DNA of 56,023 bases from Globomyces pollinis-pini (Eukaryota; Chytridiomycota; Chytridiomycetes; Rhizophydiales; Globomycetaceae): NCBI GenBank assembly GCA_025399215.1, contig MU621192.1, positions 1 to 56,023 of the forward strand, read 5' to 3'. Shown here piece by piece: positions 1-10,929 of the stretch (position 1 is the stretch's first letter; the number at the start of each line of letters is the position of its first letter). Under the pieces are notes generated by a model that was not told where the DNA came from, ran no database searches, and worked only from the letters and a program-made list of their open reading frames with translations. Both the position numbers and the translations under genes were made by a program.

Positions 1-1918
1 TCAGATGAAGAAATCCAAAAATCATCGAAAAGGATTAAAACCTTCAATTCAGCTCCTGCAGTTCAAGATCAGAAACAATTACCAACTATCTATACGAAAA
101 AGTCTTCAAAAGAAATCACTTTTAATGTTCCATTGGAAGATCTGAGTAAACCATTGCAGGGTCCTATCAATCCATATGCTGTTTCCAAACAAGTGCAGCA
201 TCGAAATACTATGGCTGGTTAGAGTTTTATTGGTCTTATTGTTAGGATTTGTACAAGAACATGAAATGTCGGATATAACTTTCAATTCGTTGCAAAGAAC
301 TTATGAATCGTTTGGTTACACTGTAGATCCAAATGGTGTGTCTGCAAATAGTCTAGTAGGTGATTTAGAATCAGCTAAAAATCACAATGGTAATTTATTA
401 TTACTTTGCTTATGTCGTAGGGATTACTGTAAATGATTATAAATTGAAAAAGAATGAAAGAAGAAAACGAAATCCAAAAGGAGATCCATCAAATGAATCA
501 TTCAAAGGTACTAAGAAATGCATGCAGAACTAATCGTAAAGGTCCATGGGCAGGATTCGAAGGAGATGTTCTGGATATGCCAGCACGTACTGCGGAACAA
601 GACAATTACGTACCAGATCCGGAAAATCAATTTGATAAAACTAAATTAAATGATGAACATAAAAGTATTGAGGAAACGTCCATCTTTCACGGAAAACAAC
701 AATTGGATTATTTGGGACGGTCATTCTTGCATCCTCCTAATGATGTTGGGATTGAATTACGTGGTGAAGTGGGTCATCGAGAAAACTTTATACCTAAAAA
801 TCTAATTCATACTTGGACAGGTCATACCAAGGTAAGCTACTTTGATCCTTGATCTACTTGCCGTATTATTTTCAAATCATTTTTTATTATTTTTTTGAAT
901 GGAGGTTAATCAAATTTGTAGGCTGTAAATGTTATTCAATTCTTTCCTAAATCAGCTCATCTGATTATAAGTGGTAGTATGGACCATAAAATCAAAATCT
1001 GGGATGTTTATAATGAACGTAATTGTAAAAGAACATATATGGGTAACTGCCATGCTTGCCACTTATATATTAGGTCATAGTAAAGGAATCAAAGATTTGA
1101 GCTTTAATAATTCTGGAACCCATTTCTTATCTGCTTCCTACGACAAGTGGATTAAACATTGGGACACAGAAACAGGTATCATTTTTGGCTTATAATAATC
1201 ATAGGGCAATGTATTGGTCGATTCACAACCAAGAAAATTCCATATTGTGTTACGTTCAATCCTCATCCTGATAAGCAACATGTATTCTTGACTGGATGTC
1301 AAGATAAGAAAGTCTATCAATTTGATATCCGATCTGGAGAAGTCGTACAACAGTATGATCAACATAACGGAGCAGTCAATACCATCACATTTATCGATGA
1401 TGATCGAAGATTTATTACAACATCTGATGACAAATCAGTCCGATGTTGGGAAGTGGATATACCAGTTGTGATCAAGTATATCAATGATCCAGATATGCAT
1501 TCCATGCCTGCCGTTTCTAAATCATGGGATGGTAAATCATAACATTACTGATTTAATATCTTAGATCAGTGGTTAGCGTGTCAATCACTGGACAACAAAA
1601 TCGTCATCTATTCTGCAAAAGAACGATTAAAACTCAATCGCAAAAAGACATTTACTGGACATTTAGTAGCAGGGTTTAATTGCAAACCTGGTTGGTCCCC
1701 TGATGGTCGATTTATCATGTCTGGTGATAGTGAAGGTAAGATGAATTTCTGGGATTGGAAATCGTGTAAATTGTTCAAGAAATTTAAGGCACATGAAGGT
1801 GTAGTTACATCTTGTTTATGGCACCCGTATGAGAGTTCAAAGGTTGCTACTTGTTCGGTTGATGGGACTATCAAGTATGTTTATTGTTTGATTTTTTATT
1901 TGTAGGTATTGGGATTAA
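1..1918 (+). CDS. PRP17: Pre-mRNA splicing factor PRP17/CDC40, WD40 protein (5' partial)
   Basis: Second-step spliceosomal factor of the nucleus. The open frame enters at base 1, so the N-terminus lies outside. Recognised family stretches are [16 protein letters not shown] near the start, [12 protein letters not shown], the linker TWTGHTK, then WD40 blades carrying [47 protein letters not shown] and a last blade ending [14 protein letters not shown]. Exons must be joined across several very short introns, for example 218-245 (28 nt) and 1043-1073 (31 nt); one is longer (about 833-921). Stop TAA at 1916-1918. Colinear with human CDC40 over the visible part with no missing blade. Convergent with the next gene. 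Identity is very secure; minor exon edges are by eye. Confidence 0.95.
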
Positions 1919-2165
1919 GTGTTCTTCTCCGATTGTTTTCATTATTAATAAATGATTCCTCATTCTTATTTGTAGTACAATATTGATTAAATTGTTTCCA
2001 CCCTTGAACTTCAATTTTTAGGATTAATATTTCAATAATATTTATAATCTGACACATTGACATATACAAATGGGTCTTTAAGTGAAAGTTTATTAAACGG
2101 TTATACGATAGTATGGACAAGTACGATATATGGTGATTGGTGGTAGAGACCGATCAAGAATAGAA

Positions 2166-3643
2166 TCAACAACCAGCAGATTTCAAAGCAAATTCCAGAT
2201 CTTCTAATAAATCATCTACATCCTCTATCCCAACACATAATCTAATCAGATCTTCAGGTAAATTCCGTTCTTTGCGAACTTCTGCAGGAATAGAAGCATG
2301 TGACATGCGACAAGGCATACTACCAGTTAAAAAAGAGAATAAGAATACCTGATTAATGAATTAACACAACCAAAACTGACTGAAATCAACCATAATCGCG
2401 TATTTTCAACTATACGTTCACTTTTGAGTATATCATGAGTTTCAAATGATAAAACTGCACCAGATCCACGAGCCATGGAATGATGTAATTCATATTGAGG
2501 ATGAGATTTTAAACCAGGATAATGAACTTTCAGACCTCTGGATTCCAAAAAATTGGCAATTTTCAAAGCAGATACTTGTTGTTTTTCCATTCTTACTGAT
2601 AATGTTTTAATACCTCTCATCAACAGAAAACATTCAAACGGTGCTAATCCGACTCCAGTAGAATTGACTACAAAGTAAAGTTTCTAATTGTTAAGGAAAT
2701 TGGTATAGTAAACCTCTGCCAATTCATGTGATTTAATACCAACAACACCACACATCAAATCATGATGACCAGATAAATATTTGGTACCTAAGATAAATGA
2801 TAAGGAGCGTTTACCAGAATGGTAGACAAGATCGCAACCGAGTTCGAGAGGATTTTGCAAGTATGGAGACATCATTGTATTATCAACCACTACCAGAGCA
2901 TTTGGAGCATGTTTATGGACTAGTTGACAAATCGTGGGAATATCAACGATTTTGATTAGAGGATTGGTAGGAGTTTCCAATAAAACCAGTTTTGTTTTAT
3001 CATTTAATAAGGGCATGATATTATTTGATATTGTTAAATCAATGTGATGAACTTGAATCTGATTTTGAGATTTAATAAAAGTGAGTAAACGATTTGTTCC
3101 ACCATAGATATCATCACCGGCAATGATTTCCTGACCGGACTGAACTAATCGTAGTATGATATCCAAAGCTGTCATTCCACTTGAAATGGCCAAGGCACGA
3201 TCAGCCTTCATAAGTTTGGCCAGATGAGATTCGACATGGGTTCTAGTTGGGTTGCCACTTCTAGAATAATCGTATTCGCCTTTAATTAACAAATAAGAGA
3301 TACCCATATCGGATACATTGTGTTGTTTGAACGTAGCGGTTTGATAGATAGGGATCGAGCTAGAATTATAAGGATCTGCGATATAAGAAGAAATAAAGTA
3401 CCATGAACACCCGAGCATTCCACAAAAACACATTCAGTAGCTAGAGAGTGAGCAACGGCGAGGAATACCAGGTCTGTACTTTCTCTTAAGATCAAGGGAC
3501 AAGAGAGATAAATCGGAGCTTACGTTGGTGATTGAAGGAGAGGGTGGATGCTGAATAGTCGAAGGTTTTGAAGTCATTGGTAGATTGGTGAAGGAGTTAA
3601 AAGTTGAAAGTTTTAAGGGGGAGATGCTTACGTAAGATGACAT
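2166..3643 (-). CDS. Cystathionine beta-lyase (PLP-dependent, Cys/Met metabolism family)
   Basis: Expected to cleave cystathionine to homocysteine in methionine synthesis. After joining exons the protein reads DPYNSSSIPIYQTATFKQ, then YDYSRSGNPTR, SSGMTALD, AGDDIYGGTNRLL, LLETPTNP, VVDNTMMSP, and HSGTKYLSGHHDLMCGV, where the Lys of GTKYL is the PLP lysine. RGIKTLSVRMEKQQ and SMPCRMSHASIP follow, ending EFALKSAGC-stop. This wording matches plant/bacterial cystathionine beta-lyases closely. Introns are tiny: about 24 nt before the YDYSRSG exon and 27 nt before TKYLSG. The start was set at the ATG at 3643 (MSSYVSISPLKL, possibly an organelle-targeting leader), because a 28-nt intron then restores frame into TECVFVECSG. 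A start at 3577 is also possible. Confidence 0.88.
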
Positions 3644-4051
3644 AATCAATCAGATTAAGCGTTTGATCTGTTGTTTGATTGGACATGACTGCAATTGATT
3701 GTAGGTATTGATACCAACTACTTCTTTTGTATTCTTTGGTCCCAATAGTTCCTCTTTGTTCGGTTCCTTCTGTTGGTCACGTGTCCGTTCAACTTTGGAA
3801 TCAAATCACTGATTTAAAAATCAGTTCGAACAATTTGATCATTCAATGGATCCTTTCCAGTATATAAAACTCCGTTACTTCTTTTGATTCTTTCCGTCAA
3901 AACCATACAAATTTTTAATGATTCGAACAATTTGAACGTGTGCAATAATGCGTATTCCATTTTAGTTTTTAATATATTAAACAATCAAATTAATTACTGA
4001 ATTTAATTTAGTAGCGTCGTATCAGCTTCCTGCGCCTGTTGCTCCTCTTCT
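3644..4051. other. Intergenic, no gene seen
   Basis: Lies between the beta-lyase start and the bHLH stop. It has a TATA-like string, tatataaaa, near 3861 on the + strand, but no plus-strand gene follows it, so I do not call a promoter. No coding signal was seen on either strand. Confidence 0.5.
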
Positions 4052-4573
4052 TCATCTACTGACCCCCACACCATCATCTGCATGAACCAAGTGTCGGATG
4101 GACATCAAGTAACTACCGCTACTACCGTTCGAACTCTTTTCTTCTTGCTCTTCTCTCTTTGTCATAATTTCTTTTTCTGTACCACTACCAACTTGCATCA
4201 CCGCGTTTTCCTTGTCACTCGTTGTTGGTGATGCTATATACCCCATCTCTACACTGTTTTCATAATCTATTTCGTTTCCTTCAAATTCATCAAAATCATG
4301 TTCTGTTTCATCATTGATGATATCATCCAAATTTAAACTGGCATATGGTGATTTGTCAAAGTTATCAATATTAAATTGACTACCCCAAACCGATTCATTT
4401 TCTTGAATATACCTGATGGTACTCTCTAATATTTGCAAGTTCTGTAGTTTATGATTCTTTGTTTGAGGGTTGAGTTGTTTAAGCGCTTCTAGGCAACATT
4501 TCATTCTTCCTCTCCTTTGCTTTTCTACATCCTTATGACTAAGCTTTATCTTTCCGTTCTTTTTTGTTTTCAT
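4052..4573 (-). CDS. bHLH-domain transcription factor
   Basis: Single-exon, 173 residues. The basic helix-loop-helix lies at residues ~10-58: SHKDVEKQRRGRMKCCLEAL, then a short loop (NPQTKNH) and helix 2 KLQNLQILESTIRYIQ. The basic region carries the H..E...R pattern that contacts an E-box, so sequence-specific DNA binding is expected. The rest (residues ~60-173) is acidic and low complexity, with no leucine zipper visible and no second domain. The ATG at 4573 is the first in frame and places the basic region near the N-terminus. It looks like a small fungal bHLH, but I cannot assign it to a named regulator. Confidence 0.8.
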   Translation of the reverse strand: MKTKKNGKIKLSHKDVEKQRRGRMKCCLEALKQLNPQTKNHKLQNLQILESTIRYIQENESVWGSQFNIDNFDKSPYASLNLDDIINDETEHDFDEFEGNEIDYENSVEMGYIASPTTSDKENAVMQVGSGTEKEIMTKREEQEEKSSNGSSGSYLMSIRHLVHADDGVGVSR

Positions 4574-4969
4574 TGTAATAAGTTAAAGAGTCGAGTCCCT
4601 GTTTGTTTTAATAATGGAAATTTCGGCCTTTCTTTTGCTTAACAGATCACACACTCTTTTGTCAACAAACATCGGTGGAAAAATTGACCATTACCTTGAA
4701 ATTATTTGGGTTCTAAAAACTTGAATTTTATTATTGGTTTTTCATTGTTCAATAATTCTTTCATTTGAATTCCAAACCTAGGAAAATTCAATGTGCGGAT
4801 TAATAATTGTGTAACTTTGGAAGAATGTGTAAAGCAGTCACAAACCGTCTTTCACTTAGTTCGTTTGTATTATTGTTTATTACTCATTTGGGCCATTACC
4901 ACAAACTAAGAGTCCGGGAATTGGCTTTTGTTTAATATAGTCATCTTCTAAATGCAGTTATAGTTAATA
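4574..4969. other. Intergenic, upstream of bHLH gene
   Basis: AT-rich spacer holding the presumed bHLH promoter (read leftward). No coding signal, RNA gene or repeat was seen. Confidence 0.4.
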
Positions 4970-5462
4970 GAGTTCCTACGAACTCGAACTAACTCGAACA
5001 GGGGCCTGTTAGAGTTAGTGTTCGAGTTAGTTCGATGTGTTATCTAACACTTTCGAACACTTCACTTCAATAAAAATAGTATAAATGATATTTAATACAT
5101 CATTTAGAACTTAGGTGGACTTTTTTCTTCGAACTTACAAAATAAAATCATGGGAATCGTTTGTAGTGTGATTCAGAACCAGAAGAATTGGAGACAGTGG
5201 TCGTGCATAGCCAAGCTGTGGTTACTCAATCTAGTAACTTGTCCCGTCATGTCCAGAAGACACATCCAACTCTGTTACCGAAAAAGAGAACAGGCATGAA
5301 TACCTTGAAGCAAACAACGTAATCTTTTTCACACAAGCAGTCGAATATCCCAGCATGTTCTGATGAAAACTTTCAGCAGTACCTAACTTAAAAAATAGTC
5401 GAACTTTTCGAACACTTCGAACTAATGCGAATCTGTGTTAGAGCTCGAGTTCGTAGGAACTC
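4970..5462. mobile_element. MITE-like element with 17-bp terminal inverted repeats and BED-finger-like fragment
   Basis: The left end, gagttcctacgaactcg at 4970-4986, is the exact reverse complement of 5446-5462. Just inside both ends are many GAACTCGAAC/TTCGAACAC sub-repeats (4981-5060 and 5400-5430). Inside, one frame around 5220-5300 reads SSNLSRHVQKTHP then a basic tail. That matches the distal half of a BED zinc finger (S/N-L-x-R-H-x4-H-P) as found at the start of hAT transposases; the frame stops soon after. No transposase catalytic part is present, so the element is non-autonomous. I could not find a clear 8-bp target duplication. Family assignment to hAT is inference. Confidence 0.7.
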
Positions 5463-5572
5463 CAATTTTTAATATGTTTCTCTTCATTTCCATTCAGTCA
5501 CTATGAGATGTGTTAAAATACGTCATTCCGATTAAACGTTCTCTTCAGTTTTAATCTGGCATTATTCTTCAA

Positions 5573-7166
5573 ATGCCTAATCTACTCAAAACAATCTTAT
5601 TTGGCCATCAATTTGTTCTATCGGCGCGTATCCTGAATTCACAATGGTTAAATACTGGTTACTGTGATTCTCCACCAAATGCTATGTACGTGTTTGACAT
5701 TGCAAACATTAAAGCGAAAACACCACAAAAAGGAGAAACTTGGTCATCACTATATCAGCAGTTTGCAAGTGAAAATCCTATCGGTACATGTGGTGCTCAA
5801 TATGAAAAATCTACCAGTGGATGTTGTGTAAATCTACTGACAAATACAAATGGTTGGAAAAGTGGATCACCGACTCTACTGAATTCAAATGATACTAGTT
5901 ATGAAAAATCACTCTATGAATATGCTATTAAACAAACTTACTGTAATGTGAAGCCAAACAATGGGATTCTTTTCAATGGATTCGTAGATGTGTTCATTTT
6001 AGCTGACGAATCATGTATAGACGGATATTACCAATGTTCATTGAACGGCTACTTTAACGTATTTGAGAATGAAGGTTGTAAAGGACAAGTTAGTCCTTAT
6101 CAATTAACTACTCAACCACTCGACCTCACACATCTTCAACTCGGTACCTTTACGGCAAGTTTAAAAACATTTTCTGCTGCAGATGGTAACATCAAAGTTG
6201 ATTGGTAATAAATCAGAATGATTCACCGTTAGGGTGGTATACTACCCATTGAAAAATCAAATCCCATTTCAACCACCCAATGATAAATTTATTGCATGGG
6301 ATATATGGCTTATCGTGCAACTATCGCTCACCGTCATCTTCTTTGGTTTAGGGGTGGTTTTCGGAATTATAAAATACCGACAGAAACCATCCACCTATTT
6401 CAAAATCTTGATAGTGAGTCAATCACTCTGGTTAGCATTATCAATTGAAAACCTTATTGCCATAAATTACGTGTTTTCTTCGAAAGACGCAGCCATTTTG
6501 GAAGCTATCGCGTACAGCTACCTATATGGGATATCGACACTATCAAGTGTGTTTCTTACTACTTGGTTATTCAACAGTACTGGTAAATCATTCATGCCGA
6601 AATGGATGATATATCCCATTACTATTTCACTATTGATTTGTCACGCTGTATTCAATGGAGCGGTTTATTTTGATTTTTGCAGGCTATCATATGTGGGTCA
6701 GGCGTTGTCATTTTGTAGTTCAAGTTTCTACATCAATTGGCGATCTTTATACTATTATTGGATTCCTATCGTATTCATTTGGGATGTGGTTCCAGTGATG
6801 ATGTTGATATGGTACACCATATATCTCCATTTCCACAAAATCACCAATCCTTGGAAACGATTATTGAAAATATGGGAATTGGATAAATTATTAATTGGTA
6901 TGGTTGTATTACAGATTTGGATCGCAATCTTTTATTTCGTATATTCGGATTATTTGAAATTTAATCAGTTTATGGATGGTGATAAACAAGCTAATTCACT
7001 TTCGAGAGGTAGACCACTGATTAGAGCTATTCACTTCAACTTGAATATTATTCTATTGCAACGATTTCATAAATTTTTTAAACATGCAGTGAAATGTGAT
7101 CAAAATGATTCTTGGGTTTTGAAAAGTCAAACTGCAAAGATAGATCAAACTAATCATATAAGTTAA
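5573..7166 (+). CDS. Secreted-ectodomain multi-TM protein, copy A (unknown family)
   Basis: Two exons joined over a 28-nt intron at about 6205-6232 (...VDW into VVYYPLKNQ). The N-terminus MPNLLKTILFGHQFVLSARIL is a likely signal peptide. A ~190-residue Cys-rich ectodomain follows, with spaced Cys (YCDSPP, GTCGAQ, SGCCVN, TYCNV, ESCIDGYYQCS, EGCKGQ). Then come six or seven hydrophobic segments, from IWLIVQLSLTVIFFGLGVVF to LLIGMVVLQIWIAIFYFVY, and a short hydrophilic tail after LSRGRPLIRAIH. The topology would place the ectodomain outside, as in a receptor or sensor, but I recognise no family. The neighbour at 7509-9138 is a clear paralogue with the same intron position. Confidence 0.8.
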
Positions 7167-7508
7167 TAAACCAAAAATCCAATTCTAATCAATAAATCTA
7201 CTGATATTTCGCAATCAAACAGGTTTCAACTTATCCACCACAAGCGTTAAATGAAATTGTTCCTGTTTCGATTATTGCCGAATCTAAATGGAATCATAAA
7301 ATGGTAAGAATCTACATACTCCCATCTATGAATATCCTATTGGTTTCTGTGGGTACTTAGAAAGCTTACCCGTTTGTTGTTTTGTTCCTTGAGATTAGAA
7401 TGAATCCTCAGATTGGTAAAGATAATTTTATGTTTTCAAATGTTAAATTCCATATTTAAGGTATTTTATCTTGTAAAAAAACCAATCCTCAAAACGCGTC
7501 ATTTATCA
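7167..7508. other. Spacer between paralogues, with one exon-like island
   Basis: Mostly featureless, but 7224-7303 (+) reads VSTYPPQALNEIVPVSIIAE then SKWNHKM. It is preceded by an acceptor-like ...aaacag and followed by a GTAAG donor. No start or partner exons could be found. It may be a relic of a further copy or a tiny gene; low confidence. Confidence 0.25.
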
Positions 7509-9138
7509 ATGAACTTCAAGAAATTATCATGGTTATTTGCATTGGTATTAGTAAAGTCAGAAAGTGTACTACAATCTCAATGGTCAAAATCACCCTATTG
7601 TGAAGGTCCACCCACAGCAATGTATCGATTTGACGTTGTCGATACGTCTGCAAATGAACCATTAGAAAACGAAATTTGGCCACCTTTATATCAAGCCATG
7701 GCGTTAGAGTATTCCGCTGACCAGTGTGGGAATAATATTGAAGTATTAGATGCTGGATGTTGTCTTAGTTCTTTAGATTTGGAATTTACATTAGGTTGGA
7801 AAAGTGGATCAGTAGCTAAAGAAAAAGACAATACACTTGAAGAACGAATGTACAATACAGCATCGAACCAAGTATATTGTCATTTTGTTGCAACAAACAG
7901 TAGTCTTTTTCATCTTGTCCCTGAAGCATTTATCCTTGCAGACAAAACGTGTATTGATAGTTATTATACATGTGGAACGGATGGAGAGTTTGAAGTATAC
8001 TCAGAACCAGGTTGTAACGGAGAAAAGTTTACGCTCCAACTTAACAACTCCTTGGAAGATTTTTCCAATGAAGAACATGGAGAATTACAAGGGGAATTAT
8101 ACAGAGTGATAAATCCGAAAACCAAAACGAAATGGTACTATATACACTCATAACTTATTTTGTAGGATTACATACGTACCAGCGGGATATATGATTCCTT
8201 TCAATCCTAAAAATGATCCTTGGATGATCTGGGATATTTTCATTATTATTCAAGATTTACTCACCATTATTTTCTTTTTGGTTGGCACAGGTTATTCTAT
8301 TCGAAAAACGTATACAATGCGAAAGCTATTTTCATTTTTGATGATGATATCTATGCTTCTATGGCTTGGACTTTCAATTCATCGACTCTACTTTGATACC
8401 AACTTGTACATAGATTTTAGAAGTATTGCAATGAGTGCAATTGCTGATAGCTATCTGTTTGGACTAACAACTTTATCTAGTGTCTTTTTAACTGCCTTTC
8501 AATTCAATCAGTTAAGCTTTTGTCCAAAGTGGATGGTCAGATTTGGTGCTATTGTGCTGTTTATACTCCATGTAGTCTTTAGTGGTGGAATTTATTTTGA
8601 TATATGTTATTTAGATGAATACGCGCTATGGTCCTTTTGTTCATCTGATTTCTTGTTGGATTGGTTAAAACTGTTTGTATGGTGGATTCCAACTGTTTTT
8701 GTGTGGAATATCTTACCATCTACATTGATTGTTCTATATATGATTTCAATCAACACATCAGCAACCAAAACTTTTGGGTTTTCTTATTTCAAATTATTAA
8801 TTGGAACTTTATGGAGAACTGATTTGATGTGCTGTGCCATTCTTCTATTTCAAATCTGTCTCTGTACTGCATATTTTTGTCTGCATTACATAACTAGAAA
8901 CAATTCGTTCATGGGAAATGATAAGGTGGTGGTTTCTTTATCAACTGGTAAACCATTCATTAGAGCAATACATGCTAATTTGAATTGTCTATTATTGGAA
9001 AGGATCCCAATCATCTTTAAACGACTGCAACACAAGAACGTGGATAAGTCTATGATACCATCAACAGTTACAAAAATTGAAAATACTGGCACCGGTGTAA
9101 TCAATCAAACCGCTAAACTGGATAATCTGAGCCAGTGA
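7509..9138 (+). CDS. Secreted-ectodomain multi-TM protein, copy B (unknown family)
   Basis: Paralogue of the gene at 5573-7166. The start ATG at 7509 was chosen because it gives a signal peptide, MNFKKLSWLFALVLVKSESV; the upstream open frame does not. The ectodomain has the same Cys pattern (YCEGPPTAMYRFD, QCGNN, AGCCLS, VYCHF, KTCIDSYYTCG, PGCNGE) and the shared phrase LGWKSGS. A ~31-nt intron after KTKW joins to ITYVPAGYMIPFNPKNDPW, the same place as in copy A. Six or seven membrane segments follow, with conserved SYLFGLTTLSSVFLTA, FSGGIYFDICYL and LSTGKPFIRAIHANLN. Divergence is considerable outside these motifs, so the duplication is not recent. Function unknown. Confidence 0.8.
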
Positions 9139-9207
9139 TTTAGCAGTTCAGCCAGTAGTCAATAAAATGAGTAATTGAATACACACAGAAACTTGCGATG
9201 TAATATA

Positions 9208-9871
9208 TTAGAAACGACGAGTGATTTTTCTATCAAACATAATCAAACTGGATCTCTCTTGAACTGCTTGCTTATGTACACTTTCACGCTTTGCAAGTAA
9301 CGCACTATCGTCATTTAAAATAGCCAGCATTTCCTTTCCAATACGTTCCCCAAAAGGCAGATTCGATACTTTCTGAATAGATGAGAATATTAACACAAAC
9401 CTTTTTCTTATCAGCTGCTTCAATAATCCATTTAATTGCAATTCTTCTACGTTCACGTTCATTCAAAGGAGTCGGGGTCAGAATCGATTTTGAAGCTCTT
9501 TTAGATGAAGTAATTTTAATTAAAGGTGCAACTTTATCCAAGGCAGCATCGAATCTTTCCAAAGGATTAACAGAAGAGTCGAAAGCTAGTTGAGTTAAAG
9601 CCAGATTGATAGACTTTCTTGCGGTAGCTTTCATACCATCTTTCATGATCAAGTTAATGAATTGTTCAACAGCTGGTTGAGATTGTAATTCTTCTCTTCT
9701 TGTGATTCTCTTTTGTAATTTTCTAGCTTTTCCCGACAAGAAGCGATAACCCGGATGATGAATGCAGTTACTACTGAAGATAGACCATCCATTATTCAGT
9801 GACGTATTGATAGACCATCCATTAGTTAGTGTCGTATTGACCGAATTCTTCCATAATCTTGGGAATATCAT
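9208..9871 (-). CDS. MRPS7: Mitochondrial small-subunit ribosomal protein uS7m
   Basis: Ribosomal protein S7 family, binding the 3' domain of the small-subunit rRNA in the mitochondrion. Core: LQSQPAVEQFINLIMKDGMK, ARKSINLALTQL, FDAALDKVAPLIKI, RRRIAIKWIIEAA, then after a 28-nt intron KVSNLPFGERIGKEMLAILN and a basic end ITRRF. The N-terminal ~60 residues are poorly conserved and act as presequence/extension; they contain a 10-residue duplication (NTTLTNGWSI / NTSLNNGWSI). Start ATG at 9871 (MIFPRLWKNSVN) is preferred; one at 9904 would sit 8 bp from the divergent complex I gene. Shares a very short divergent spacer with that gene. Confidence 0.88.
9781..9840. repeat. 30-bp tandem duplication inside uS7m leader
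   Basis: Two direct 30-bp units (9781-9810 and 9811-9840) differ at three positions by eye. They lie in frame, adding ten residues to the N-terminal extension of the uS7m protein. Confidence 0.85.
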
Positions 9872-9912
9872 CGAATAAAAAAAAAGTTCAAAATTTGATT
9901 TCATTTTCTTCA

Positions 9913-10929
9913 ATGTTCCGACTGTCCTTCTCCAGTCTTAGAAGATCTTTTGGTAACAAGAATTGGATTAACCAAAGCGACTGCTACTGCTACCCCACCT
10001 CCTGTCACTCTAGCTCAACAGGAATTAGGAAAGTATATTGCTTCCTGTTTACCTAAACATATCCAACAATTCTCGGTATTCTGAATTATTATAATTAATA
10101 TCAGGTTTATTCTTTTTAATAGCTTATTTTTATTAGGTTGGTTATTCTTATCCACTAATTCTAGGTTTATAAAGATGAGTTGGTTTTGAATGTCGCTCCA
10201 AAATCACTATTACCGACTCTAAACTTTTTGAAATTACACCAAGCTACTCAATTTGCTCAGTTAGTCGAAATTGCAGGTGTAGATTATCCTACAAAAGCAA
10301 ACAGATTTGAGTTGGTTTATTGTCTCTTGTCCCTTCAATTCAACAACAGAATAATCGTTAAAACTTTTGCAGATGAAGTTTCTCCTGTTCCTTCTGTTAC
10401 TGGTATTTACAAGGGTGCCAATTGGATGGAAAGAGAAGTTTATGGTACGTAATTTAAATTACCTGCAGTTGGATTTTTTCATCACTATCTTTCCCCTATA
10501 CTATATATATCTTACTTGTTTTTCATTTGATAATATTATTAATGTTATAGATATGTATGGTGTATTTTTCACAGGACATCCTGATTTACGAAGAATTTTA
10601 ACTGATTATGGGTAAAAGGAAAAGTCTCTAACTTACAACTAGGTTCGAAGGATATCCATTACGAAAAGACTTTCCTTTGTAAAATAACTCAAATGTTTAT
10701 GTTTAGGACTGGATATGTAGAAGTTCGATATGACGATGCGAAAAAGAGGGTAGTAGCTGAACCATTAGAATTGGCCCAAGCTTTCCGAATGTTTGAATAC
10801 CAATCCCCTTGGTACAATATTTTTTAAATTAATTGTTTCAGGGAACAAACTGGTGCTGGAAAAGATGTTCCTAAAGCGTTGCCTGTTAAAGAAGAAGCTA
10901 AACCAGATACTACTGATAAGAAGAAATAA
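9913..10929 (+). CDS. NDUFS3: NADH:ubiquinone oxidoreductase 30 kDa subunit (complex I)
   Basis: Peripheral-arm subunit of mitochondrial complex I (bacterial NuoC family). Exon 1 gives a presequence, [13 protein letters not shown], then a 25-nt intron, then ATATATPPP and the mature protein. Diagnostic parts: [56 protein letters not shown] in consecutive exons, [19 protein letters not shown], and [18 protein letters not shown]. The C-terminal tail is Lys-rich ([13 protein letters not shown]). Five or so introns, from 25 to ~90 nt, are needed. The family signature (ERE-x-[YF]-D-[ML]-[YF]-G ... GHPDLRR) is complete. Confidence 0.93.

Noticed and set aside
3855..3870. TATA-like tatataaaa as a promoter
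   Set aside because: No plus-strand gene follows within 1.5 kb, and AT-rich spacers contain such strings by chance.
5573..9138. Four separate genes (two secreted proteins and two membrane proteins)
   Set aside because: In both copies a short GT...AG intron at the same place restores frame between ectodomain and TM block, so two genes are more likely.
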